DNA of 64,000 bases from Vanilla planifolia (GCA_023846275.1 JAIUJO010000141.1:640001-704000), one strand, 5' to 3'. Counted from the stretch's first letter, positions 52,986-63,599 are shown. The notes: a model not told the origin generated them from the sequence alone. Made by a program: numbers and translations.

Positions 52986-53950
52986 TTATGGCATAGAAGA
53001 TTAGGCCATGTGGGATACTCCACCTTCAAGAAGATTTCAAAATTAGATGTAGTTAGAGGCCTTCCAAAACCAAGCAAGTCAAATTGGGAGTTGTGTGAAT
53101 CTTGCCAAAAGGGAAAACAAGTTAAATCCTCTTTCAAATCTCAAAATGAATTAACAACTAGTAGACCTTTAGAAAAAATCTACTTATATCTTTTTGGTCC
53201 AATACAACCTTTGAGTTTAGGAGGAAAACAATACGGATTTGTTATAGTTGATGATTTTTCTAGATATACTTGGGTGTTTTTTCTTAGACATACAAATGAA
53301 GCCTTTGAGAACTTTGAAGATTTGATTAGAGAGTTAGAAAGATAACATAGTCTAAAATTAATTTGTATGCAAAGTGATAATGGGAGTGAATTTAAGAATG
53401 AATATTTTAGTGAGTTTTCTAAAGAGAAATGAAATCAAACATCAATTCACATGCCCATATACACCACAACAAAATGGCATTGTAGAAAGAAAGAATAGAA
53501 CATTAGTTGAGATGGGTAGAACCATGTTAGCCGAATATAACTTACCCAAATATTTTTGGGCCGAAGAGATTAGCACGGTATGTTACATCATAAATAGGGT
53601 TAATTTGAGACCAAAGTTAAAGAAAACTCCTTATGAATTGCTAAGGAAGAAGAAACCCAATCTTAGTTATTTTCATGTTTTTGGTTGTAAGTGCACTATT
53701 CCTAAAAATGAGAGAGCAAACTTAGGAAAGTTTGATGAGAAGGCAAGTGTAGGAATCTTTTTAGGGTATTCATCAATTAGAAAAGCATATAGAGTTTTTA
53801 ATCAAGAATCACATAAAATAGAGGAAACAATGCATGTTGTGTTTGATGAGACAATTCAACTAGTTAGTGAAAATCATTTAGAAGATGAAAAAGAATTAGT
53901 AAAGAATCTAGATTTAAATAAAGGAAAAATAGAAAATCTAGAAATAGAAA
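52986..53950 (+). pseudogene. pol: Integrase domain of copia pol, inactivated
   Basis: Inserts the DNA copy into the host genome. The N-terminal zinc-binding part is present (WHRRLGH at 52989, then CESCQKGK). The core starts ..EKIYLYLFGPIQ, where the first catalytic Asp of the family (x-D-L-F-G-P) is Tyr (tat, 53187-53189). VIVDDFSRYTW follows. A TAA at 53343-53345 interrupts the frame, and a one-base shift near 53,420 changes it. The second catalytic Asp (SDNGSEF, gat 53376-53378) and the catalytic Glu (NGIVERKNRT, gaa 53485-53487) are kept. The C-terminal part runs through LGYSSIRKAYRVFN and continues as a charged linker until TAA at 54091-54093. Confidence 0.9.
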
Positions 53951-54950
53951 AAGAAAAAGAAAGAGAAAATAATTTATCTAAAGGATGGAAATTTGCAACC
54001 TCACATCCAAAGGATTTGATTATAGGAGATGTGAACCAAGGAGTGAAGACTAGAGCTTCAATTAGAGATATAGATCATAGTGCCTTTGTGTAATTTTTTG
54101 AACCCAGTTCTATAGAAGAAGCCCTTGTGGATGATTATTGGGTTCAAGCTATGAATGAAGAGTTAGACCAATTTGAAAGAAATCAAGTTTGGGAATTAGT
54201 ACCAAGACCTAGTGATCAACAAGTAATTGGTACTAGATGGGTCTATGAAAATAAGTTAGATGAAAATGGTTTAATAATTAGGAATAAGGCTAGACTTGTT
54301 GTTAAGGGATATAGTCAAATAGAAGGTATTGATTTTGAGGATTCATTTGCACCCGTAGCTAGGTTAGAAGCAATTAGATTACTTCTAGCATATTCATGTT
54401 ATAAGAATTTTAGATTGTTTCAAATGCATGTGAAAAGTGCTTTCTTAAATGGAATAATAGAAGAGGATTTGTTTGTAGAACAACCACCAGGTTTTGAAAA
54501 TCATACACAAGATAATTATGTCTACAAGCTTAAGAAAGCTCTTTACGACCTTAAGCAAGCTCCACATGCATGGTACCATAGGTTGAGTAATTATTTTGTA
54601 GAAAGTGGCTTTAGAAAGGGTAAATCAGATACTACATTATCTCTAAAGCCTTTAGGAAATGATTATTAATTGTTCAGATTTATGTTGGTGATATTATTTT
54701 TGGTAGTACAAAAGAAGAAATGTGCAGAGAATTTGGAGATCTTATGACTAAGGAATTTGAAATGAGCATGATGGGTGAGCTAACGTTTTTCTTAGGATTA
54801 CAAATAAGACAACTAAAAGTTGGTATTTTTATTTCTCAAACAAAATATTTGAAAGAAATGTTTAAGAAATATGGTTATGAAAATATTAAACCTAGAAAAG
54901 TTCCCATGAATCAATCTATTCACTTAGACATAGATGAACATGGGAAAACC
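53951..54950 (+). pseudogene. pol: Reverse transcriptase domain of copia pol, inactivated
   Basis: Copies element RNA into DNA. After a linker with an in-frame TAA (54091-54093) the RT begins [18 protein letters not shown] and continues [30 protein letters not shown]. The box that normally reads M-D-V-K-x-A-F-L-N-G reads [10 protein letters not shown]: the first catalytic Asp is His (cat, 54427-54429). QPPGF and [15 protein letters not shown] follow; the latter has Gly to Asp and Arg to His changes in a conserved stretch. A TAA at 54667-54669 and a frameshift near 54,665 come just before the YVDD box, which reads YVGD (first Asp to Gly, ggt 54687-54689). The frame then stays open through GELTFFLGLQI. 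Two of the three metal-binding acids are lost. Confidence 0.92.
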
Positions 54951-55624
54951 ATAGACCAAAAACTTTATAGAGGACTTATAGGATCTTTATTATACCTTAC
55001 AGCTAGTAGACCCGACATTCTATTTAGTGTTGGATTATGTGCTAGGTTCCAAGCAAACCCAAACGAAAGTCATTTAAAAGCTGTTAAAGCAATCTTCAAA
55101 TATTTGAAGGGAACTATGACTCTAGGATTATGGTATCCTAGAAATGACCTTTCTTGTGAACTCATTGGCTATACAGATTTAGATTTTGGAGGATCTAAAG
55201 TGGATAGGAAGCATCAGGGACATGTCAATTCTTGGGACATTGTCTTCTTTCATGGTCAAGCAAAAAACAAAATTGTATAGCCTTGTCAACAACAGAAGCT
55301 AAATATGTTGCAGTTGGAAGTCGTGTTGCTCAAGTCCTATGGTTCAGACAACAACTTCAAGACTATGGTTTAGAAGTCACACATATACCTATTAGAATTG
55401 ATAATACCAGTGCATTAGCATTAGCCAAGAATCAAGTTTATCGATCTAGGACTAAGCACATAGCTGTTAGATATCACTTTATTAGAGACCAAGTGGCCAA
55501 AGGACTAGTAGAATTAGAGTATGTTCCTACTAAGCTTAAATTGGCTGACATTTTTACCAAATCCTTACCATCGGAGCAATTTCAAACATTGAGAGAACAA
55601 TTAGGAATTTTAGACATTGCTTAG
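54951..55624 (+). pseudogene. pol: RNase H domain of copia pol, broken
   Basis: Removes the RNA strand during reverse transcription. The RT-RNase H connection reads YRGLIGSLLYLTASRPDI, then VGLCARFQANP. RNase H starts GYTDLDFGGSKVDRK, with the leading Asp kept (gat 55176-55178). A frameshift near 55,230 follows, and the frame continues as SKKQNCIALSTTEAKYVA (Glu kept), IRIDNTSALALAKN (Asp kept), and TKHIAVRYHFIRD. The last has Ala (gct, 55463-55465) where the family has the conserved Asp of KHID. It ends LGILDIA-stop, the usual end of copia pol. No further open frame lies before the right LTR. Confidence 0.9.
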
Positions 55625-55646
55625 GGTTAACTCCCTTTTGATGGTG

Positions 55647-55660
55647 TCAAAGGGGGAGAA
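55647..55660 (+). other. Upstream polypurine-tract-like sequence
   Basis: gtcaaagggggaga lies 23 bp after the end of pol, about 130 bp before the LTR. It resembles the tract at 55776, and a second purine run (gttagggggagca) follows at about 55,670. Such a second tract is seen in some plant copia lineages and may help plus-strand priming; this is inference. Confidence 0.5.
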
Positions 55661-55775
55661 TAGTTAGGAGTTAGGGGGAGCATGATAATTATTAAACTCC
55701 TCATTAAGATTTCTCTTCTTAAAAGTTTATTTTTATTCATTTTATCATTTTAAAACATTTATGTCTTGCCATCAT

Positions 55776-55789
55776 CAAAAGGGGGATTT
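55776..55789 (+). other. Polypurine tract (plus-strand primer)
   Basis: caaaagggggattt lies immediately before the TG of the right LTR. Its position and composition are those of the RNase H-resistant primer for plus-strand synthesis. Confidence 0.85.
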
Positions 55790-57682
55790 TGTTACACCCT
55801 TATGTTTCATGAGTCAAGCATAAATGTTTATATTTTATTTAGGCTTGCTTTTAAGTAAAATTGTTAATATTTAATTAAATCATGCCATGTATTTCATATG
55901 TCTAAAATAGTGGTCTCTAAGGACCTTGAAGCCATGGCATACTTCATGGAAATTTGAGACATGTGCTAGAACTTTTATATTTGAGTTTTTATTAATTTTT
56001 CTTGAAATTGAGATGTCTAATTTTTTAGATTATGAGGCACACTGGTAGTATTAATATTTAAAAATGTTATAAAATTAATAACTATTGAATTATGATTTTT
56101 GGGCCAAGCTTTATTGACAAAAAGTATAGACATTGGTATTTGATTTTTTAAAATAATTTAGGAATAATTTTTCATAAATCTCTTTTCATAGTCATTTAGA
56201 AAACTTATAATACTATGATAATATAAAATTATTTTGGTATACTTATATTTAAAATTTTAGCACAAAAATTCTTCCAATAATCCTTAAAACAGCTTAAGTC
56301 TCGGGAAAATTCACTGTAGCACTGGGCGGGCCGACCCGTCACGCAATTAGCCCGTCCAGGTCTTTTAGAAATTAAAAAAAAAAAAAAAAAGAATTGGTTG
56401 ACCCAAAAAGTGGGGAGCCAAGACCACCCAAAGCCCGCCGAGAGGACCACGGCGAGGTCACACTACTACGGTGGTCAACGGTTAAATGAACAGTGTGCGG
56501 CTAAGCCAAGCCCGCCCAAAGACCGCAGAGAGGAGCTCGGCTGGGTCAAACTACAGCGACGGTCAATGGTCAATGAACAGTGCATGGTTAAGTCAACCCG
56601 ATCGGGTGGTGAAATCCCGGTCAAGGAAGGGGGGAGCCAGCCCCACAGAGGCTCGAGATGTTAACAGCGCAAATCCCTTATAAAGTGCTGCGCCGATTTT
56701 ATTTCTGTAGTGAGGGACTAAAAATCCTACCTTATAACTTCGACAAGATCCAAAGGCGCAGATCACGCCCTCGCAGATCCAACGCTCCAGATCAAAATCG
56801 AACGGCTTTTTCACGAGTTTAATCGGCGCCGTTAGTTCAGCGCGCAGATCCAACGCTCCAGATCAAAATCGAACGACTTTTTTGCGAGTTTAATCGGCTC
56901 CGTTCGTTCAACGCACGGATCCAACGCTCCAGATCAAAATCGAACGACGATTTCGTAAATTGATCAGCGCCGTTCGATTTTGGGCCTGGATCGGACGGTG
57001 GCTGCTTTCCGTCCGTTGCCCAAACGGCTAGTTGTTTTTTAGGAGCCATTGAAGGTTTTCTTTAGCTCAATTTTAAGCTCTATAAACAAGGAAGAATTAA
57101 GATTTATTTAGTTTACCTTTGCTAAATTCTTTCAAAGATTTCAGATCTCAAATTCGAGTAATCACAAGCAAAAACGGTGCCTTCAAGCTCAAAAGGAAAA
57201 CTGCAACAAGGCGCTTGAAATTAGAGGTTCATGATTCAATTTTTCTCATTTCTATCATTCTAATTTCTCAATTGTGTGTGCCTCCTTTTTCTCTGATTTC
57301 TCCTAAGTTCTTTTTGCCAATCATTGTATTTTTCATTTTGGGGTAAGGGCATCCCGGCAGTAGTGCTAAAGTCCCGGGTTTGAGTTGAGCCCAGAGAAAA
57401 ACTCAAGTAGGTTTGGGATTAGCCGTATTAAAAATCCCAAGCAGGTTTGAGGTGAACCATACGAAAAACCTCACTTGTAATTGGTGCATTAGTGGATTTT
57501 TCCCAACACCGGTTGGGGGTGGACGTAGACTCGGTTTTTAGTCGAACCACATAAAAACTTTTGTGTTCAAATTTCTTTATTCTTGCTTAAAACTTTTAAG
57601 TTTTAATTTCGGAAGTCTTAAAATTTTTAAATACACAATTCACCCCCCCTATTGTAGGATTTCCTTAACATGAAACACTTCA
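55790..57682 (+). repeat. 3' LTR (1,893 bp)
   Basis: Matches the left LTR from TGTTACACCC to AACACTTCA. In the first 206 bp I count eight mismatches (about 4%). It is 65 bp shorter, mostly because it has three rather than four copies of the 71-bp repeat. The TATA box is at 57081. Its divergence from the left LTR means the insertion is not recent on an evolutionary scale. Confidence 0.95.
56776..56988 (+). repeat. 71-bp tandem repeat, three copies, in 3' LTR
   Basis: Copies start with atccaacgctccagat at 56777, 56848 and 56919, again 71 bp apart. The last copy has the same variant ending (gattttgggcctg) as the fourth copy of the left LTR, so the copy lost or gained lies among the inner ones. 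Confidence 0.93.
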
Positions 57683-57687
57683 ATATT
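57683..57687. repeat. Right target-site duplication (ATATT)
   Basis: Pairs with ATAGT at 48771-48775; four of five bases agree. Confidence 0.6.
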
Positions 57688-58670
57688 AATGCTTAGAAAA
57701 CAAAACATGTGATGCTTTAGAAACTTTTGCATGTTCAAGAGAACAAATATTTTTTTTCTAAATTTAAAATTTCCTTTATAAAAGGAAAATTCGAAATAAT
57801 CATGAAAGCTTTTCTATCAAAAAGCTGAAGGATTTTTATTTTTGTTTTCTCTTTTTCTTTCTTTATAAAATCTAAAAATTAAATTTTTTTGTAAAAACTT
57901 TTTCAAGTTTTTAATTTTAAACATTAAAGAAGGTTAAAAAAACTAATAACTTCTAAGTATTCACAAGAACTTCAAAAGGCCAACAACTTATCTCGTTCTC
58001 TTCCTCTTCATTACACGTATTTGATTTCATCATCCATTGTCTTGAAGCACATCATTCCTTCTTCCTCACCACTTGATGTAGTAGCTCTAAATCTTCGAAT
58101 GCACTCCAAGTAGCATGAAAAGCTTTCTTCTTCATTCTCTTCCTTTGGACTTCATTTTGGTGTCATTAACTTGCAGACATTTTGATCTAAGACAGCTAGT
58201 TTTGTAATATTCAAAGTATCATGGTGCCTTCTTACTTTCCCTTCTTTTATTTATTTTCCAAAATCTATTTCCATTACCTTTTTCCAAATTTTTACTTAAA
58301 CCAATAGCATAAAAATTTCTCATGTTCTTTGAAATCCATGGAATAGATGGTTGTAATGTTTAAATCATCTTTGTTTGCTTTGAATGCTAATCATTATTCT
58401 TTTCTACGCTTCATGCTTCAACTTCCTTAAGGAAGATGCCTTTTCAACTCTTCAATTCATCTCAATCAAGGTCATAAAAAATTCTTCTAGTAACTCATCC
58501 AATATGAGCTTTCTTGCTTCATTAGTTTTCTTTATTTTTCGTAGTAAGAGAATTTTGCTCCTTGGGTGGAATCCTTATCACTTTTCTTACAACATCTATA
58601 ATAGAAAGCTCTTTTCTAAGATTTTCTAATCTATTATTAATATTTGTAAAATGCATAACATTTTCTTTAT

Positions 58671-59452
58671 AGTTTCTCAACGATTCATCGTAAATGTCGT
58701 ATAATCATTACTAAGAATATTTATTTTAGTTTCTTTACCATGTGAAGTACCTTTATAAGTTACTTCTAGCATCTTACAAACTTCAAGTGTAGTATGCAAC
58801 TTCATAATTGGATTGCAAATTTCTCATTTCATCACTACTAAGATTGTTAATCAATTTGATCTTACTAGTGCATGAATCACTTAGGAAATAATAAGGCTTC
58901 GTGAACACTACCCATAGGTCTAAGTCAATTGATTCAATAATAATTCTTAGTACTTTGTCAATATAAATAAAATTTTCCTTTAAGTAATGGTTTACAAAAT
59001 AAGCAAAATCCTTCACCTAATGTTGCATTAATATCAATCATAAGAAAATCCATACCAAAAACTTTAACATGTTCGGTATAATTTCTCATGGATTCATTAT
59101 AAAGATCTCATAATATTAAGAATTTTTATTTTAGTTTCTTTAACATGTGAAGTACCATTATAAGTTACTTTGAACAACATCCAAACTTCATGTTCCATAT
59201 GTAACTTCACAATTTGATTACATTGATTAGGAGACATGCCACTATTAAGGTGGTTTAGTGCTCTAGCACTTAATTATGAATTTTACCTTTCATCACAAGG
59301 ACTAGTGATCAATTCTCATAGTTCTAAGTCAATTGATTGAAAAACAATACTACTTTTTTAGTATAAATATAATTTGCAATTAAATAATTGTGTACAAAAT
59401 ACATAAAAACATTCACCTAATATTGCACTAATATCAATCATAAGACCAATCA
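58671..59452 (-). repeat. Tandem duplication of the gag start in the old copia copy
   Basis: Two diverged copies, 58671-59053 and 59080-59452 (offset about 410 bp), both run from a tttctca.g.attcat box to an attgca.taatatcaatcataag box. Both encode parts of the same gag segment (SIDLxLW or SIDLEL, then KETKI). The left copy has lost the middle part that the right copy keeps (LNARALNHLNSGMSPNQ). Confidence 0.8.
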
Positions 59453-60599
59453 TAGAAAAACCCTAATTGAACAAACAAATTACTAAACATGTGTGTTTTT
59501 GGCAAGCATGGAAATTGATAAGATAGATATTAAAATTAATGTGAAAGAAAATTATAAATTAGGTAAACTTAACAAAATCAATAAAGCATACATGTTGGAT
59601 CACTAAAGTTATTTGGCCAATAGTTTGTAGACAACTCAATTTATGAGAAATTCACATAAAATGGCCTACACGATTTGCATTACCAAGTTGAATGTTTGGC
59701 GATATGATGCAATAGGAATGTAAGACCTTGCTATTATTTTTTCACTTAGTAAGAGTACCAAATTGATGTGGAATACAATCATTCCTTTATTTGAATCACA
59801 AGCTCTTGTATTAGCTTAACATAATTGATAGAGATAAACTTCCTAAGCTTTTATGTTTGGAGATGATTACACATTTCTATTAAAGATTGATGTATATAAC
59901 TCATTATTATTACATGTCATAGAATGACTATTGTTTTCTATAGTTATTTTATTGGCTCGCTCCTCTTTAGTTTGGTTTACATTTTTAAGAATTTAGGAGT
60001 AATTATGGAGTTGAATTTAAGAATATTAAAAGTACACTTGCTAGATGAATTTCTTCTATCATTTATGATTCATAGTAGTTGAGTTATCACTTCCATTCAT
60101 GATAATAAGTTTTATATGTTAATAGGAATTAGACTATGTTGATTATTATTAATGGCATTTAGTATTAAGATGTATGTAATCATTTCTTATTGGAATTATA
60201 AATGTTTATGTGTTATATGCATATATTTTCTAGCATCCATGACTACCATTATCGAGACATTAATAGATAATTGCATTTTGCTCCACTTGGGTGCGGTGAA
60301 ACATAATTTTCTAAAAATCAAGTTTAATAGATTTTGTATTAAGGCACAAATTGTAATTAAGGCATATTGATGAATAATAAGTTTTGGCAACTAAGGTGAG
60401 GAGAGTTTCTATTTCAGCCTTCTAATTCAATTTGTGGTCAAGATGTCTCTGTTTCATTAGATGGGGTGTTTAATAGTAATAGAACAAAAATGTTGAAAAT
60501 AGATGCCAATCACATTTCTTTTGACTGACTTTAAAGTAAGATGTTAAATCTACAAGCGATCTAGCCCATCACTATGTAGTAACAAGGTGTTGGAATTCT
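59453..60599. other. Unassigned A+T-rich sequence
   Basis: No gene, repeat or TE protein motif was recognised. Two overlapping short open frames near 60,150-60,390 on opposite strands have no family features. An LTR of the old minus-strand copia copy would be expected here but no counterpart could be found. Confidence 0.4.
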
Positions 60600-61025
60600 T
60601 TTTTTTTTTGTTACATTGTATGAAGAGTCAAAGCAATATGATTAAGGATGATTTTTAAAACAAATTTGGAATGTTCTTAAACTCCTTATTTTATTAGCAA
60701 ATTCAATATTTGGTAATAAATGATCCCAAGTTGAAACATGTACTATTAGGCAATGAATAAGATGGCCTAAAATTTGTTTGACTAGTTTTTTCATCGATCT
60801 GGGGATGATAAGTTGATAAAAATTTATGTTTTACCTTAACAGATGGATTTACTTTGTGATATGGTAAATGTGGTGGTGAGTTGTCTAAAGCTAGATTTAT
60901 AGTAGGCTAAATATGTATCAAATATGAGAGTTTATTTAGTAAGTCATCTAAAATTATGTCCATTATTTCTTTTTGTAAGGGTTAGATTATAGGTAATGTG
61001 GTAGGTCTATTAAAAGGTGCTTCCC
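60600..61025 (-). pseudogene. Ty3/gypsy integrase remnant
   Basis: Minus-strand translation contains KFLSTYHPQIDEKT (about 60,827-60,786), matching the F-S-T-A-Y-H-P-Q-T-D-G-Q-T block at the end of the gypsy integrase core. After a shift it gives QILGHLIHC, then STWDHLLPNIEFANK (about 60,780-60,695), matching R-x-L-x-x-L-L-R-C, W-D-x-L-L-P-x-x-E-F-A-Y-N. Further right, at about 61,025-60,930, RPTTLPI followed by LQKEIMDIILDDLLNK resembles the RPYRYP..QK.EIE..V.DML start of gypsy RT. If so, some 2 kb between RT and integrase has been deleted. The first two matches are good, the last is weak. Stops and shifts make it non-functional. Confidence 0.65.
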
Positions 61026-63599
61026 TAATCACCATAAATTAGATAACCTTAAAATTGGCTATATCATTCCTAATCTCACTTAGTGAAATGGTACTAAGTT
61101 ATTTTCCATTTTCTTTATCTTTCTTATTATGATTATTTTTGTTAGAAGTGTTTTTTAAATGATGAAGAGCATAACATGATGTTCTTTTCTTTTTATACAA
61201 AAATATACATATTGGCTCTTCCATTTAACGTATCATCCTAAACATTTAATCGTGATTTTTTTAAGATAAGGCTATCTACTTGCATTGGGATAACATTGAT
61301 ATGACTCTCTTTTTTCTAACAGTCTGACAAAGTTGGTACTTAATTCTTATGAACATATTAAAATGTTAACTTGTTACCAATGTTCAAAAAGTCCTAATGT
61401 AGCCATAATGCATCTTACAAAGCTATGGGTTGTGCAATATAGTGAAGATATTCATTTAATTCTTACAATTTATCTTTGGTATGCTTATTCGGCTATATAA
61501 AGTCTTCATTTGTGTAGGGGTCTTTTAAGATACTTGCTTGTCATAGGCCCTCTCCTATGATAATGATAACACTCATCTCCAAAATAGGATGGTTTTTTTA
61601 ATTATTGGATTGATGTGTTGAATTTATGGGTGGTGCATGGGTTTCTTATGGTGTAGAAGTCATAAGAATAATAGAAGCAGCAGTACAACCTTTAGAGTGG
61701 GAACTAGCCAAACGAATCTCATTACTTTGAGTAATTGATCCTTTGAATATTTCGAATGATGGGCCACCTTATATGTGATTTCTAAACTAGTAAAACTTTT
61801 TAATTATGACTCAACTTGAATAAACTTTATACCTTCAAACTGGGAAATAAATTTTTTTTATATGTATATATATGTTTGACGACTTTTAGAAATTAACAAC
61901 AAATGGATAGAATTTAAACATAATCATTTAATTATAAATGAAAATAGATGTAAGTTCCTAAGGCTAACCATTCCTAAATACAAAGTTAATGAAGGATGAT
62001 AACTAAAATATGTTTCACTTAATAGACAATTGAAAGGTGCTTAGGTTCAAGAATATATCCACACAAGGGCTTATCTATGGTTATTTATGTCTAGAATTAT
62101 AAAATCCATGTCTAGAATTATAAAATCTATGATCATCAGCCAAGTAAGAACTCTTCCTAGAAGCTAACGACATGCATTAGTTTTTAACATACGGGATTTC
62201 AACCTAAAAAAAGGGGTGTTAACAACCCATACCCAATGTACTCACTTTGGTTGTGAAGTGAAATGGTACACAGATAGGTGGAGTAATAAAATGCTAAATA
62301 AGAAATCATATGGTCGTGTGGACAAACTAGAAAGTTGTATATGATGAGTAAATTTTTTTGAAAGCTGAAATAAAGAGGTTAAGAATTTCCTTGTTGATTT
62401 TCATGCTTTTAAAAATGTTGCATAACAAGTCAAGATGTCTCATTTTGAGACTTTGGCATCCTTCCAAAGGCATCTTTGAAAGCACACCATCATATTACTT
62501 GCACACTACACTCTGATATCAAACAAAATTTGTGATTGCACTTTGATACTTCATTAAAAAATTGTTTTATATATAACGTGGTTAGAATCCTTATTTAAAG
62601 ATAACTCAATCATAAAATAGTAATTTTAAAATAAAGGAATATGTAAGGATATTTGGAAATAAAAAGTAACACATTTTGAAATTATAAAGGACAATTTACA
62701 ATTCCAAAAGTCAACACAAATTACTAACATAATACTTTGGATCTACAAAAAAATATTTGCCTTTAAAAATTGTAAAATTAATTTATATTAGTGTTCCACA
62801 AATAAATCTTCATGTTTCATGTAACGGTTTGATGATTGATGAGGTGGTTGACAATGTGATTGACGTGCATGCTGATGGGTTAAGCATTTTTATGGATCGA
62901 GTTTATGTAAGTTTATGGGAAGCAAATGATGATGAGTCAGTAGAGGTTGTTGGGATCAACTAGTTCAAAGGGTCAACACGGGTCAATTAGGCCACGAAAC
63001 TCAATGGAGTAGTCATAATGGTCGCAGATATTAGGTGGCAAGTAAGAAAGATCAGAAGTAAATTTTAATCCACCTTGGAGACATTTTCAACCAAATTTTA
63101 TTCCAATAGAAATACAGGACTAATGTAAAAATGTCATATACTAACTTTAAAAATTAAAAAAATATGAAGACAAGTGCCAACTAGTCTTAAAGTGCTTAAA
63201 CTAATGTGCAAATGCAAATAATATTATGAATTGATGAAAAATAAACTAAAAGAACAAATAAGTATGGGTTATAGTTGACCATTCTAATGGTAATGATAAT
63301 AAAGTCTAATAAGAAGTAAAAGAGCCAATCATAAAAACGCTATGGGTCTAAATAGAACTAGCGCATCTCCAAGTAGAAGCTCTACATGATGTACAAGTTA
63401 CTACTACATTATTGTTGTTTTGTTATATCCTTTAGGCATTCAATTAACCTTCTTAATTTTAAGGCTATGGATTCTATGCTAACAAAACTTTTTGGAAGTG
63501 CAAAATTACAACGCACCACTCTATAAAATGTTGATTGCATACGTCATTATTTTGGTGCATGAATTTTTAAGTTTTGACTCGCTGTCTTTTAAATATTGG
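61026..63599. other. Unassigned A+T-rich sequence
   Basis: About 2.6 kb without a supported gene. One 68-codon plus-strand open frame (62757-62963, MPLKIVKLIYIS...) has no recognisable domain and is probably chance. On the minus strand near 61,560-61,520 a GRGPMTSKYLKRP stretch recalls the GPMTR(S/A)RxKRL motif of gypsy polyproteins, so gypsy debris may extend here; this is weak. Confidence 0.4.
62087..62128 (+). repeat. 21-bp direct repeat, two copies
   Basis: atgtctagaattataaaatc occurs at 62087 and again at 62108, a clean two-copy tandem duplication. Confidence 0.85.

Larger units (their letters stand above)
48776..57682 (+). mobile_element. Full-length defective Ty1/copia LTR retrotransposon
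   Basis: An 8,907-bp element with two LTRs that begin TGTTACACCC and end AACACTTCA, a primer-binding site matching initiator tRNA-Met right after the left LTR, and a polypurine tract right before the right LTR. The internal order is gag, protease, integrase, reverse transcriptase, RNase H. Integrase before RT defines Ty1/copia. The large gag with two zinc knuckles, long LTRs and a doubled polypurine tract point toward SIRE/Maximus or Tork-like lineages, which I cannot decide by eye; no env-like frame is present. It is inserted antiparallel into the gag of an older related copia copy. The coding part is broken by stops and frameshifts and has lost key catalytic residues, so the copy is dead as a source of enzymes, though its LTRs, PBS and PPT look usable in trans. 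Confidence 0.95.
57683..59452 (-). pseudogene. Old copia copy (minus strand): gag remnant
   Basis: Right half of the old copia element split by the insertion. From right to left the minus strand gives a gag start like the younger one (ATLGEGF, LKENFIYID, IESIDLDLWVVFTKP; about 59,030-58,880). KVTYNGTSHVKETKI appears in the duplicated copy near 59,170. Then come a FTNIINRLENL linker that the younger copy lacks (about 58,650-58,610) and VRKVIRIPPKE (about 58,590-58,555). AFHATWSAFED follows (58123-58091), with a TGG codon where the younger copy has TGA. CEHAKVSKASHV near 57,740-57,705 equals FEHTRVNKTTHV of the younger gag (about 52,160-52,200). The remnant ends exactly at the younger LTR and continues at 48,775. 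Frameshifts, stops and a partial duplication make it non-functional. Confidence 0.85.

Noticed and set aside
51253..53137. Minus-strand open frames across gag and protease
   Set aside because: They are antisense shadows of the recognisable gag-pol translation on the plus strand.
58671..59452. Link between the ~410-bp gag duplication and the ~400-bp satellite
   Set aside because: The sequences are unrelated; the similar period is coincidence.
61520..61560. GRGPMTSKYLKRP as proof of a gypsy polyprotein
   Set aside because: Short, isolated and not in the expected order relative to the integrase remnant; mentioned only as a weak hint.
62757..62963. 68-codon open frame as a gene
   Set aside because: No recognisable domain, no homologous neighbour and no promoter-like context; its length is within chance expectation.
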